Shown in pieces: positions 18,539-27,441 of a stretch of 64,000 nucleotides of DNA. The translations under genes were made by a program, and so were the position numbers. The notes under the pieces were generated by a model that ran no database searches, was not told the origin of the DNA, and saw only the letters and a program-made list of their open reading frames with translations. The DNA comes from Caulobacter segnis (lineage in GTDB: Bacteria > Pseudomonadota > Alphaproteobacteria > Caulobacterales > Caulobacteraceae), in assembly GCF_023935105.1 (NCBI RefSeq), contig NZ_CP096040.1:4879001-4943000 (forward strand), written 5' to 3'. The first letter of the stretch is position 1; the number at the start of each line of letters is the position of its first letter.

Positions 18539-19538
18539 ATGTTTGCAGTGAACCAACCGAGTTCCGCCGTGTGGGATGAAGAACATTTGAGATTGGGTGT
18601 GAAGGCTGCAGGTGTTGCCCTGTGGGCCTGGAACGTTGAAACCGACCGTCTGACCATGGACGAGATCGGCTACGAGCTTTGGGCCATTCCGACGAACGTC
18701 GAATCACCTTTGAGGATCTTTCAGCCCATATCCACCCGGCCGACAGGGACCGAGTTCGAGCAGCTTTCCACGCCACCCGTGGCATTATCGGTCCGTATGA
18801 AACCGACTTCCGTATCCTCGTCGGGGACGAGGTTCGTTGGATTTCCGCGCGGGGCCGCGGCGACGACGAGGGTATCGTCGGCAATGTGATGTTCGGCGTC
18901 TTTCTCGATGTGACGGGGCGCAAGCAGGCCGAAGAAGGGAACGAACTTCTGGCCGGAGAAATGAGCATCGGGTCAAGAACCTCATCACCGTGGCCAGCGC
19001 CCTGACCGCCATGACCTCGCGCTCGGCCGAGACGAAGGAGGAGATGGCGCAGGACCTCACGCAGCGCCTGGCGGCGCTCGGACGGGCGCATGATCTTGTC
19101 CGGCCCGTGCCTGGCCAGACGGAGAACGCCACGCTGCTTGGCGACCTCTCGGTGCTGCTGCGCCCCTATGACGATATCGGCGCATTCAGTGGGCGGGTTC
19201 GAGTGGGGGTGCCGAGGCTGGGGGTCGGCGCGGCCGCCGCGACCAGCTTGGCGCTGGTGCTGCACGAACTGGCCACGAACTCGGTCAAGCATGGCGCCCT
19301 GTCGACGCCGACGGGACTTCTCGACATCGGCTGTCTCGCCGAAGGCGATGACACCGTGATCGCCTGGACCGAACGCGGCGGACCTGCGGTGACCGCCCCG
19401 GCCGACGCCAAGGGCTTTGGCTCCAAGCTGCTGAACCGCGTCGTCGAAACCCAGTTCCACGGCAGGATCACCTATGACTGGCGCCAAGATGGCTTGGTGG
19501 CGCGTTTGTATCTGCCGACAGCGCGCCTGACCGCCTGA
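18539..19538 (+). pseudogene. PAS-HWE sensor histidine kinase, two frameshifts
   Basis: Three successive frames give one protein. Frame 1 from ATG 18539: LGVKAAGVALWAWNVETDRL (PAS). Frame 2 from about 18681: GHSDERRITFEDLSAHIHPADRD to LDVTGRKQAEE. Frame 3 from about 18963: EHRVKNLITV (phospho-acceptor His), LVLHELATNSVKHGAL (N box), and IAWTERGGPAV (WxE) identify the HWE kinase family. One G is missing in the run at 18681-18683 and one base near 18961-18966, where GEM-K/N-HRVKN is expected. The span of 1000 nt plus two bases gives 333 residues. HWE kinases sense light, redox or stress in alphaproteobacteria. No cognate regulator is adjacent. Confidence 0.85.
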
Positions 19539-19849
19539 CCGCTGTCAGCTGCGCCATGGGCGAGGTCGGCTCTAGCCCAGCCGAAGGGGCGACCGAGCGC
19601 ATAGCGCTGGAAAGCCTTCGTCCCACGGATGGAAGCCCGAAGGGCGCCAAGACAGGTGCTCACGCGGTCGGCCTCTAGTGCGCCAGTTCCTGACATTGGC
19701 TCGCCTCCAGGAAGCTGACCTTCGACATCGGCGAATGGACCTTCGCCATTGGCTCGAACGTCACGGTTTCCCAGCTCGACCGTGTGCGCAAGGATCGTAC
19801 GCCCGCCGCACAAATCTGAGGCGCCACGTGTCGGAGACACGACCCACAA
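19539..19849. other. Intergenic stretch upstream of guanidine operon
   Basis: 311 nt. A plus-strand open stretch (about 19697-19815) reads KLTFDIGEWTFAIGSNVT and ends at TGA, but no start is visible; it may be a remnant. A small perfect hairpin GTGTC-GGA-GACAC lies at 19828-19840. I looked for a guanidine-I, -II or -III riboswitch here and saw no convincing one. Confidence 0.4.
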
Positions 19850-19877
19850 GTATTACTTATTGCGTCCTTCGTAATAT
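19850..19877 (+). promoter_or_regulatory. 28-bp NikR-type operator, regulator promoter
   Basis: GTATTAC-N14-GTAATAT, ending 5 nt before the regulator's first ATG. The downstream half contains TAATAT, a good -10 hexamer, so bound protein would block transcription. The same two 7-bp half-sites with the same spacing precede the ABC importer gene (30231-30258). The 7-14-7 layout equals that of the E. coli nik operator (GTATGAC-N14-GTCATAC). Confidence 0.75.
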
Positions 19878-19882
19878 CACCG

Positions 19883-20365
19883 ATGGATGCCGACATGGAC
19901 ACGTCCTCCTCCCCCCTGGCGCGCCTGAGCATTAGCCTGCCGGCCGAGCTGATGAGCCAGCTCGACGCCATGGTCGCCGAGCGCGGCCTGCCCAGCCGCT
20001 CGCAGATGATCGCCGAGCTGATCCGCCACGAACTGGCCGAGCACAGCGGCGAGCGGCCCGACGCGATGCTGGCCGGCACGATCACCCTGATCTATCGCGC
20101 CGAAAGCGGGCGCGTACGCCATGCCTTGGCCCAGACCCAGCTGGGCTATGTGAAAGAGGTGATCTCGGCCCAGAACGTCTTCCTCGAGGACGACCAGGCC
20201 ATGGAGGTCCTGCTGGTCCAGGGGCCCGCCGAGCGCCTCCAGCAGCTGTGCGACGACCTGCGCAAGGTGCGCGGGGTCCAGCAGATCAAGCTTGTCACCA
20301 CCACCGCCCTGCTGCCGCCGCTGCACTTTCACGGCGACGGGCCCGACGGAGAGTCCCTTGAGTAG
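19883..20365 (+). CDS. NikR-like ribbon-helix-helix/ACT regulator without nickel ligands
   Basis: 160 residues: RHH DNA-binding domain (LARLSISLPAELMSQLDAM, SRSQMIAELIRHELAE) and a NikR-type C-terminal domain (LAGTITLIYRAESGRV ... EVLLVQG). A gap-free alignment by eye to E. coli NikR around QHHHHD and HVH...DDC gives L87, N98, F100 and A106 in place of H76, H87, H89 and C95, so the square-planar nickel site is gone. The first ATG is 19883; ATG 19895 may be the true start, since a -10 at 19872-19877 would put transcription initiation near 19884. It overlaps the DUF1989 gene by 8 nt. Likely a repressor responding to a nitrogen compound; the effector is inferred. Confidence 0.85.
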   Translation: MDADMDTSSSPLARLSISLPAELMSQLDAMVAERGLPSRSQMIAELIRHELAEHSGERPDAMLAGTITLIYRAESGRVRHALAQTQLGYVKEVISAQNVFLEDDQAMEVLLVQGPAERLQQLCDDLRKVRGVQQIKLVTTTALLPPLHFHGDGPDGESLE

Positions 20366-21182
20366 CACCGCCACCCCCTACGCCGCCCAGGCCCACGCCC
20401 GCGCTCAGGCCGGGACCCGCGTCGAGGCTATGCCCACGGTGCCGGCCAGCGCCGCCATCGACCTGCCGCCGGGCGTCGCGGCCGCCGACGTGGTCTGGGA
20501 CGAGACGATCGCGCCGGGCGGTTACGCCAGCCGCCAGATCGCGCGGGGCGCTCGCCTGCGCCTGACCGATCTAGCCGGCGACGCGTCGGTCTCGCTGCTG
20601 ATCTTCAACGCCGAGCGCCCGATCGAGCGCCTCAACATCGCTGATACGCTGAAGGTCCAGTGGAACGGCTATCTGGGCCAAGGCCGCCTGCTATTGTCCG
20701 ACATGGGCCGGGTGCTGGCCAGCATCGTCGCGGATGAGGCCGGGACGCACGACGCCTTCTGCGGCGCCTCAAACCAGGCCAGCAACGCGCGCAAGTATGG
20801 CGACGGCTTCAATCACGGGGCCCACCCCAACGCCCGCGATCGCTTCTCGCTGGGCGTCGCCAAGTTCGGCCTGGGCCGCAAGGACATCCACCCCTGCCTG
20901 AATCTCTTCAAGGAGATCCGGGTCGGCCAGGGCGGCGAGACGGTGATCGACGTCGGTCCCTACGCCCCCGGGCGCGCCCTGACCCTGCGCGCGGAGATGG
21001 ACCTGATCGTGGCGCTGGCCAACTGCCCCCACGTGCTGGACCCGCGGGAGGCTTATGCCGTGACCCCGGTGCGCGCCACCGCCTGGTGCGGCCCGGTCAC
21101 GCCGGCCAACGACCCGATCCGCAACGCGACGCCCGAAGGCCTACGCGCCTTCCAAAACGTCGAAGACTATTTCTCGCGCTGA
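20358..21182 (+). CDS. DUF1989 urea-carboxylase-associated protein (carboxyguanidine deiminase subunit type)
   Basis: 274 residues from TTG 20358, placed 4 nt after GGAGAG; an ATG further in at 20430 would cut off the N-terminus. DUF1989 features: GGYASRQIARGARLRLTDL, HDAFCGASN, the long insert with FNHGAHPNARDR, and LRAEMDLIVALANCPHVLDP. The paired DUF1989 proteins next to urea carboxylases are known as the two subunits of carboxyguanidine deiminase (CgdA/CgdB), which turns carboxyguanidine into allophanate plus ammonia. Which subunit this is I did not assign. It overlaps the regulator and lies 9 nt before the second DUF1989 gene. Confidence 0.88.
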   Translation: MSSTATPYAAQAHARAQAGTRVEAMPTVPASAAIDLPPGVAAADVVWDETIAPGGYASRQIARGARLRLTDLAGDASVSLLIFNAERPIERLNIADTLKVQWNGYLGQGRLLLSDMGRVLASIVADEAGTHDAFCGASNQASNARKYGDGFNHGAHPNARDRFSLGVAKFGLGRKDIHPCLNLFKEIRVGQGGETVIDVGPYAPGRALTLRAEMDLIVALANCPHVLDPREAYAVTPVRATAWCGPVTPANDPIRNATPEGLRAFQNVEDYFSR

Positions 21183-21191
21183 GGCCCCGTC

Positions 21192-21818
21192 ATGGCGTTC
21201 GATCCCCCGCCCCTGAACACCATCGTCCACGACGAGGTGGTCCCCGCCCGCGCGCCTTGGCTGCATGAGGTCAAGGCTGGCCAGACCCTGCGGATCATCG
21301 ATCTGGAGGGCAACCAGGCCGTCGACTTCCTGGTCTACAGCGCCGCGGACGACGCCGAGCGCTATAGCGCGCAGGACACCATCGCCGCCCAGAAGAACAT
21401 CTTCCTGCGCGAGGGTTCGGTGCTGCTATCCAACGAGGGGTCGCCGATGATGACGGTGACCGCGACGGCCGTGGCCTATCACGACACCATCGGCGGGGCC
21501 TGCTCGTGCGAGAGCAACACCCTGCGCTACGGCCACCACACCAAGAGCCAGCACGCCTGCGTCGAGAACTTCCTGGTCGCCAACGCCGCCCAGGGTCGCG
21601 GCAAGCGCGACATGGTCAGCAACGTCAACTGGTTCATGAACGTGCCGGTGGAGGCGGACGGCGCCTTGGGCATCGTCGACGGCATCTCCGCGCCCGGACT
21701 CTATGTCGACCTGCGCGCCGAGATGGACGTGGTCGTGGTGGTCTCCAACTGTCCGCAGATCAACAATCCCTGCAACGGCTTCGATCCGACGCCGGTGCGC
21801 ATGATCATCGCCCAATAG
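21192..21818 (+). CDS. DUF1989 urea-carboxylase-associated protein (second deiminase subunit type)
   Basis: 208 residues. TLRIIDLEGNQAVDFLVYSA, HDTIGGACSCESNTLRYG, HACVENFL and DLRAEMDVVVVVSNCPQINNP show the DUF1989 fold, including Cys, His and Glu residues expected at a metal site. It lies 9 nt after the larger DUF1989 gene and 9 nt before the carboxylase, so all are one operon. Together with its partner it probably deiminates carboxyguanidine. Confidence 0.9.
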   Translation: MAFDPPPLNTIVHDEVVPARAPWLHEVKAGQTLRIIDLEGNQAVDFLVYSAADDAERYSAQDTIAAQKNIFLREGSVLLSNEGSPMMTVTATAVAYHDTIGGACSCESNTLRYGHHTKSQHACVENFLVANAAQGRGKRDMVSNVNWFMNVPVEADGALGIVDGISAPGLYVDLRAEMDVVVVVSNCPQINNPCNGFDPTPVRMIIAQ

Positions 21819-21827
21819 GACCTCGCC

Positions 21828-24800
21828 ATGTTCGACAAGGTCCTGATCGCCAATCGCGGCGCCATCGCCTGCCGCATCATCCGCACCCTGAAGGCCATGG
21901 GCGTGAAGTCGGTGGCGGTGTTCAGCGACGCCGACGCCGGCTCGCTGCATGTCTCGATGGCCGACGAAGCCGTGCGCCTGGGTCCGGCTCCGGCGGCCGA
22001 GAGCTATCTGCGCGGCGACCTCGTCTTGGCCGCCGCCAAGGCCACGGGCGCCCAGGCGATCCATCCGGGCTATGGCTTCCTCAGCGAGAACGCCGGGTTC
22101 GCGGAAGCCTGTGAGCACGCGGGCGTCGCCTTCATCGGTCCGACGGCGGACAATATCCGCGCCTTTGGCCTCAAGCACACGGCGCGCGACCTGGCCCAGG
22201 CGCACGGCGTACCCCTGGCGCCAGGCACCGACCTATTGGTCGATCCGGCGGCGGCCTTGGACGCGGCGGAACGGATCGGCTTTCCGGTGATCCTGAAGGC
22301 CACGGCCGGCGGCGGCGGCATCGGCATGCGGGTCTGCGAGAACGCGCAAGGCGTCGAGGAGGCCTTCGCGGCCGTCCAGCGCCTGGCGACCGGCAATTTC
22401 AGCGACGGCGGCGTCTTCCTGGAGCGCTACGTCCGCAAGGCCCGCCACGTCGAGGTGCAGGTGTTCGGCGACGGCGCGGGCAAGGTCGTGGCCCTGGGCG
22501 AGCGCGACTGCTCCCTGCAGCGCCGCAACCAGAAGGTCGTCGAGGAGACCCCCGCCCCCGGCCTGCCCGCCGCCACCCGCGCAGCCCTGCTGGACGCCGC
22601 CGTGCGCCTGGCCAAGGCGGCGAACTACAGGTCGGCCGGAACGGTCGAGTTCCTGTACGACGCCGGCCGCGACGACTTCTTCTTCCTGGAGGTCAACACC
22701 CGGCTGCAAGTCGAGCATGGCGTCACTGAACAGGTCACTGGCGTCGACCTCGTGGAATGGATGGTGCGCGGCGCGGCCGGCGACTTCGCCTTCCTGGACG
22801 CCCCGGTCCCCGAGGCCAAGGGCGCATCGATCCAGGTGCGCCTCTATGCTGAGGACCCGGCCCAGGACTATCGCCCCAGTTCCGGCGTGCTGACGCAGGT
22901 CGCGTTTCCAAGCGGCGTCCGCGCCGACGGCTGGGTCGTCGATGGGACCGAGGTCAGCGCCTTCTACGACCCGATGCTGGCCAAGCTGATCGTCACCGCG
23001 CCCGATCGCGAGACAGCGGTCACGGCGCTTCAAAAGGCCCTCGACGACACGCGCCTCTCCGGTATCGAGACCAATCTGGATTGGCTGCGCGCCGTGGTTC
23101 GCAGCCCGCCATTCGTCACCGGCGAGGTCTCCACCCGCGCCCTGGAGACCGTGTCCTGGACGCCCGACACCATCCAGGTGCTGAGCGGCGGCCCCGCCAC
23201 CACCGTGCAGGACTGGCCGGGTCGGCAAGGCTACTGGGACGTCGGCGTGCCACCGTCCGGTCCGATGGACGCCTTCGCCTTCCGGCTGGGCAACCGCCTG
23301 CTCGGCAATGGCGAGGATGCGGCCGGGCTGGAGATCACCGCGCTCGGTCCGACCCTGAAGTTCAACCACGCCGCCACGGTGTGCCTGACCGGCGCGCGCT
23401 TCGACGCCCGCCTGGATGGCGCTCCGGTCGAACCCTACGCGCCGTTCGCGGTCGCCCCGGGCCAAGTGCTGAAAATCGGCCGCGCGATCGAGGCGGGCCT
23501 GCGGGGCTACCTGCTGTTCCGGGGCGGCCTGGATGTCCCGGCCTATCTGGGCAGCCGCTCCACCTTCACCCTGGGCGGCTTCGGCGGCCATGCGGGGCGC
23601 AACCTAACGGCCGGCGACGTGCTGCGGCTGCTTGGGCCCGTCGCGAACAGCGCGGCCCCAGCCCTCGCCGCCGAGCTCCGGCCGGCCATGACCAAGGCCT
23701 GGACCATCCGCGTCCTGCCCGGCCCGCACGGCGCGCCGGACTTTTTCACCACGGCCGACGTCGCCATGATCGGCGGCACGGACTGGAAGGTGCACTACAA
23801 CTCCAACCGCACGGGCGTGCGGCTGGTCGGGCCCAAGCCCGAATGGGCGCGGCGCGACGGCGGCGAGGCCGGGTTGCACCCGTCCAACATCCACGACAAC
23901 GCCTACGCCATCGGGGCCGTCGACTTCACCGGCGACATGCCGATCATCCTGGGACCGGACGGCCCGTCGCTGGGCGGCTTCGTCTGCCCGTTCGTGATCA
24001 TCCAGGCTGACCTCTGGAAAGCCGGCCAGCTGGCGCCGGGCGACACGGTCCGCTTCGCCGTGGTCGACGACGCCACGGCCGCCGCTGCGCTGGACGCCCA
24101 AGAGGCGCTGATCGCCGACCTCGTGGCTTCGCCCCTGCCCGCTTCGCCGCCGGTGGACGAGCAGGCCAGCCCGATCCTGCGCGAGCTGCCGCAGGACGGT
24201 CATCGCCCCCGCGTGCTCTACCGCCGCCAAGGCGATCAGCACCTACTCGTCGAGTACGGTCCGATCGTGCTGGACCTTGAGCTGCGCCTGCGCATCCATG
24301 CCCTGCTGCTGGACCTGCAAGCCCAGGCCCCGGAAGGCGTCATCGACCTGACGCCGGGTATCCGCTCGTTGCAGGTGCACTACGACAGCCGCCGCCTGAC
24401 CCAAGCCCGGCTTCTGGAGCTCCTGGTCGCCGCCGAGGACCGGCTGGGCGGCCTGGACGACTTCGAGATTCCATCTCGCGTCGTCCACCTGCCGCTGAGC
24501 TGGAAGGATCCGGCGATCTACCAGACGATCGACAAGTACATGCAGGCCGTCCGCGATGACGCGCCCTGGTGCCCGGACAACATCGAGTTCATCCGCCGGG
24601 TCAACGGCCTGGACAGCATCGACGATGTCCAGCGCATCGTCTTCGACGCCCGATATCTGGTGATGGGGCTGGGCGACGTCTATCTGGGCGCGCCGGTCGC
24701 CACGCCGGTCGATCCGCGCCACCGCCTGGTGACGACCAAGTACAACCCCGCCCGCACCTGGACCCCGCCGAACGTGGTCGGCATCGGCGGTGCCTATATG

Positions 24801-25451
24801 TGCATCTACGGCATGGAGGGTCCGGGCGGCTATCAGCTGTTCGGGCGCACCATTCAGGTCTGGAACACCTGGCGGCAGACCGACGCCTTCACCGACGGCA
24901 AGCCCTGGCTGCTGCGGTTCTTCGACCAGATCCGCTTCTTCCCGGTCAGCGCCGAGGAACTGACCGAGTGGCGGCGCGACTTCCCGCTGGGCCGTCGCCA
25001 GATCCGCATCGAGGAGGAGACCTTCCGCCTCTCGGACTATCGCCGGATGCTGGCCGACAACGCCGAGAGCATCGCCGCCTTCCAGGCCACGCGCCAGGCC
25101 GCCTTCGACGCCGAGCGCGCCGACTGGGAAGCCAAGGGCGAGTTCGCGCGGGTCGAGGCGCTGTCCGGCGTCGCGGATGCCGAAGAAGAAGCGGCGGCCG
25201 TCGAGGTTCCGCCAGGCGCTGACCTGGTCGAGGCGCCGCTGGGCGGCAATGTCTGGAAGGTGCTGGTCGAGCCGGGCCAAAGGGTCGAGGCCGGCGCGGT
25301 CATCGCCATCATCGAGGCCATGAAGGCCGAGTGCGACGTCAACACGCCGGTCGCGGGCGTGGTCAGCGCCGTCTACGCCCAGCCGTCGCAATCCATCGCC
25401 GCCGGCGCGCCGGTCATCGCCGTCACACCGGATCTGGAGGCCGCCGCGTGA
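21828..25451 (+). CDS. Biotin-dependent urea/guanidine carboxylase
   Basis: 1207 residues in one chain. Biotin carboxylase domain (1-450): FDKVLIANRGAIACRIIRT, KATAGGGGIGMR, EVNTRLQVEHGVTE. Carboxyltransferase domain of the KipI/KipA type (about 460-1110): GGPATTVQDWPGRQGYWDVG, GGAYMCIYGMEGPGGYQLFG. Biotin carrier domain at the end with the biotinyl lysine in IIEAMKAECD. Such enzymes carboxylate urea to allophanate or guanidine to carboxyguanidine. The two DUF1989 genes immediately upstream argue for guanidine; the deciding carboxyltransferase residue was not identified here. Stop overlaps the hydrolase start (GTGA). Confidence 0.95.
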   Translation: MFDKVLIANRGAIACRIIRTLKAMGVKSVAVFSDADAGSLHVSMADEAVRLGPAPAAESYLRGDLVLAAAKATGAQAIHPGYGFLSENAGFAEACEHAGVAFIGPTADNIRAFGLKHTARDLAQAHGVPLAPGTDLLVDPAAALDAAERIGFPVILKATAGGGGIGMRVCENAQGVEEAFAAVQRLATGNFSDGGVFLERYVRKARHVEVQVFGDGAGKVVALGERDCSLQRRNQKVVEETPAPGLPAATRAALLDAAVRLAKAANYRSAGTVEFLYDAGRDDFFFLEVNTRLQVEHGVTEQVTGVDLVEWMVRGAAGDFAFLDAPVPEAKGASIQVRLYAEDPAQDYRPSSGVLTQVAFPSGVRADGWVVDGTEVSAFYDPMLAKLIVTAPDRETAVTALQKALDDTRLSGIETNLDWLRAVVRSPPFVTGEVSTRALETVSWTPDTIQVLSGGPATTVQDWPGRQGYWDVGVPPSGPMDAFAFRLGNRLLGNGEDAAGLEITALGPTLKFNHAATVCLTGARFDARLDGAPVEPYAPFAVAPGQVLKIGRAIEAGLRGYLLFRGGLDVPAYLGSRSTFTLGGFGGHAGRNLTAGDVLRLLGPVANSAAPALAAELRPAMTKAWTIRVLPGPHGAPDFFTTADVAMIGGTDWKVHYNSNRTGVRLVGPKPEWARRDGGEAGLHPSNIHDNAYAIGAVDFTGDMPIILGPDGPSLGGFVCPFVIIQADLWKAGQLAPGDTVRFAVVDDATAAAALDAQEALIADLVASPLPASPPVDEQASPILRELPQDGHRPRVLYRRQGDQHLLVEYGPIVLDLELRLRIHALLLDLQAQAPEGVIDLTPGIRSLQVHYDSRRLTQARLLELLVAAEDRLGGLDDFEIPSRVVHLPLSWKDPAIYQTIDKYMQAVRDDAPWCPDNIEFIRRVNGLDSIDDVQRIVFDARYLVMGLGDVYLGAPVATPVDPRHRLVTTKYNPARTWTPPNVVGIGGAYMCIYGMEGPGGYQLFGRTIQVWNTWRQTDAFTDGKPWLLRFFDQIRFFPVSAEELTEWRRDFPLGRRQIRIEEETFRLSDYRRMLADNAESIAAFQATRQAAFDAERADWEAKGEFARVEALSGVADAEEEAAAVEVPPGADLVEAPLGGNVWKVLVEPGQRVEAGAVIAIIEAMKAECDVNTPVAGVVSAVYAQPSQSIAAGAPVIAVTPDLEAAA

Positions 25452-27244
25452 GTTTCGAGCGCCTTTCCGTCGAGGCCATCGCCCGGTCCGTCCATGGCGG
25501 GGCCAGCGCCGTCGACGTTGCCCAGGCGGCGCTGGACGCCGTCGCTGAATACGACCTGATCCAGCCCCAGGTCTGGACCCTGCGCCTGCCGGCCGAGGCC
25601 GTCCTGGCCCAGGCCCGGGCGGTCGAGGCGCGCATCGCCGCCGGCGAGGTCCTCGCCCTAGCGGGCGTCCCGTTCGCCGTGAAGGACAATATCGATGTCG
25701 GCGACCTGCCGACCACAGCCGCTTGCCCAGCCTTCGCTTATGAGGCCGAACGATCGGCCACGGTGGTCGAGCGGCTGATCGCGGCCGGCGCGGTGCTGAT
25801 CGGCAAGACCAATCTCGACCAGTTCGCCACCGGCCTGGTCGGCGCGCGCAGCCCCTACGGCGCGCCGCGCTGCGTGTTCAACCAGGCTTTCGTCAGCGGC
25901 GGCTCCAGCTCCGGCTCGGCCGTGGCGGTCGCGGCGGGCCTGGTCGCCTTTTCGCTGGGCACCGACACGGCCGGTTCGGGCCGGGTGCCGGCGGCGTTCA
26001 ACCACCTGGTGGGCCTGAAACCCAGCAAGGGTCGCTGGAGCACGCGGGGCCTGGTGCCCGCCTGCCGCTCGCTGGACTGCATCAGCGTTTTCGCCGCCGA
26101 CCTCGCCGGCGCGGCCCTGGTCGACGACGTCCTGGCCGCCTTCGACCCGGAGGACGACTACTCCCGCCGCGCGCCCGCGACGCCCCCTGCTCTTTCCATG
26201 GACGGCCTGCGCTTCGCGATCCCACTGCCGGACCAGCGGATCTTCTTCGGCGACGGCGAAGCCGAGGCGCTCTACGCGGCCGCGATCAAGCGGATGGAAG
26301 CGGCGGGCGGCCGCGCCGTCGAGGTCGACATCGCCCCGCTGCTGGACGCGGCCAAGCTGCTCTACAGCGGACCCTGGGTGGCCGAGCGCACCGCCGCCGT
26401 CGAGCCCCTGCTGCGCGCGACGCCCGGCGCCATCGAGCCCACCGTAAGGGCCATCGTCCAAGGCGGTCTGGCGACCACCGGCGTCGAGACGTTCCGGGGC
26501 CTTTACGCCCTGGAAGGCTATCGCCGCGCGGCCGAAGCCATTTGGGACGTCGCCGACGTCCTGTTCCTACCCACGACGCCGACCATCTATCGGCTCAAGC
26601 ATCTGAAGGCCGAGCCGCTGGCGCTGAACGCCAATCTGGGCCTCTACACCAACTTCGTGAACCTGCTGGACCTGTCCGCCCTGGCGGTTCCGGCCGGCTT
26701 CCGCGCCGATGGGACGGGCTTTGGCGTGACCTTGGTCGGCCCTGCCTTCGCCGACCGCGCGCTGCTGGATTTGGCGGCCCATTATCTGGAGACCTTCCCC
26801 ATGGCCAACACGCCCCCGCTGGACCTGACGCCCCACAAGCCCGGCATCAAGCTGGCCGTGGTCGGCGCGCACCTGGGCGGCATGCCCCTGCACTGGCAGC
26901 TAACCTCGCGCGAGGCCCGGCTGGTCCAGGCCACCAAGACCGCGCCAGCCTATAAGCTCTACGCCATCGCCAACTCGACCCCACCCAAGCCGGCGCTGGT
27001 CCATGTCGGGGCCGATGAAGAGGGGGGCGGATCGTCGATCCTGGTCGAGGTCTACGAGCTGGACGTCGAGGCCTTCGGCAGCTTCACCGCCGAGGTCCCC
27101 GCCCCGCTGGCGATCGGCACGGTCACCCTGGAGGATGGGACCTCGGTGAAGGGCTTCGTCGCCGAGCCTCGCGCGCTGGACGGCGCGACCGACATCACCG
27201 CCCTGGGCGGCTGGCGGGCCTATATCGCTTCGCTACAAGCCTAG
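25448..27244 (+). CDS. atzF: Allophanate hydrolase
   Basis: 598 residues from GTG 25448, overlapping the carboxylase stop by 4 nt. Amidase domain: Lys79 in FAVKDNIDVG, SGGSSSGSAVAVAAG (cis-Ser near 154) and nucleophile S177 in GTDTAGSGRVPAAF. C-terminal domain after about residue 470 (KLAVVGAHLGGMPLHWQL ... SVKGFVAEP) is the allophanate-hydrolase-specific domain. It releases the last two ammonia molecules and CO2 from allophanate, completing guanidine or urea use. The gene ends 21 nt before a strong terminator hairpin. Confidence 0.95.
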   Translation: MSFERLSVEAIARSVHGGASAVDVAQAALDAVAEYDLIQPQVWTLRLPAEAVLAQARAVEARIAAGEVLALAGVPFAVKDNIDVGDLPTTAACPAFAYEAERSATVVERLIAAGAVLIGKTNLDQFATGLVGARSPYGAPRCVFNQAFVSGGSSSGSAVAVAAGLVAFSLGTDTAGSGRVPAAFNHLVGLKPSKGRWSTRGLVPACRSLDCISVFAADLAGAALVDDVLAAFDPEDDYSRRAPATPPALSMDGLRFAIPLPDQRIFFGDGEAEALYAAAIKRMEAAGGRAVEVDIAPLLDAAKLLYSGPWVAERTAAVEPLLRATPGAIEPTVRAIVQGGLATTGVETFRGLYALEGYRRAAEAIWDVADVLFLPTTPTIYRLKHLKAEPLALNANLGLYTNFVNLLDLSALAVPAGFRADGTGFGVTLVGPAFADRALLDLAAHYLETFPMANTPPLDLTPHKPGIKLAVVGAHLGGMPLHWQLTSREARLVQATKTAPAYKLYAIANSTPPKPALVHVGADEEGGGSSILVEVYELDVEAFGSFTAEVPAPLAIGTVTLEDGTSVKGFVAEPRALDGATDITALGGWRAYIASLQA

Positions 27245-27265
27245 CCCTTCGGCGCCGCACAACGA

Positions 27266-27296
27266 AAAAGCCCGCGAACTGCGTTCGCGGGCTTTT
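27266..27296. terminator. Bidirectional intrinsic terminator
   Basis: Perfect 14-bp inverted repeat: aaaagcccgcgaac at 27266-27279, loop TGC, complementary arm at 27283-27296. It has A-run and T-run flanks in both directions. It ends the allophanate hydrolase operon and, on the other strand, the tiny two-peptide unit. Confidence 0.92.
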
Positions 27297-27322
27297 CAGC
27301 ATCGTCAGGGACGAAGAGCGCC

Positions 27323-27382
27323 TTAAGCGGTGGCGCGTGCGGCTTTCAGGGCCGAAATCGTGTAGTAGATCAGGCTGAACAT
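27323..27382 (-). CDS. Tiny ORF, 19-residue hydrophobic peptide
   Basis: ATG at 27382, TAA at 27323: MFSLIYYTISALKAARATA. A possible ribosome site GGAAAG lies 5 nt upstream. The peptide has a hydrophobic first half and a basic second half, like a short membrane-associated peptide. It begins within the end of another tiny frame (27370-27435), so translation could be coupled. It is followed at once by the perfect terminator. No homologue recognised; it may instead be part of a small RNA. Confidence 0.4.
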   Translation of the reverse strand: MFSLIYYTISALKAARATA

Positions 27383-27435
27383 CGGACTTTCCGGGCTTCG
27401 ATCCAGCGAGGACGGTTCCTCGCCATGGAGCACAT
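27370..27435 (-). CDS. Tiny ORF, 21- or 18-residue basic peptide
   Basis: Starts at ATG 27435 or more likely ATG 27426 (MARNRPRWIEARKVRCSA) and stops at 27370-27372, overlapping the next tiny frame by 13 nt. It is rich in Arg and Lys. If the promoter-like elements TTGAGA and TACATG around the operator are real, transcription would begin near the second ATG, giving a nearly leaderless message. No family recognised. Confidence 0.35.
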   Translation of the reverse strand: MCSMARNRPRWIEARKVRCSA

Positions 27436-27441
27436 GTAGTG

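Noticed and set aside
19539..19849. Guanidine riboswitch upstream of the carboxylase operon
   Set aside because: No ykkC-type conserved blocks and no pair of ACGR-loop hairpins were seen; the protein operator gives a sufficient explanation.
19883..20365. Plain annotation as nickel-responsive NikR
   Set aside because: The four nickel ligands are replaced and no nickel uptake or urease gene is in the window.
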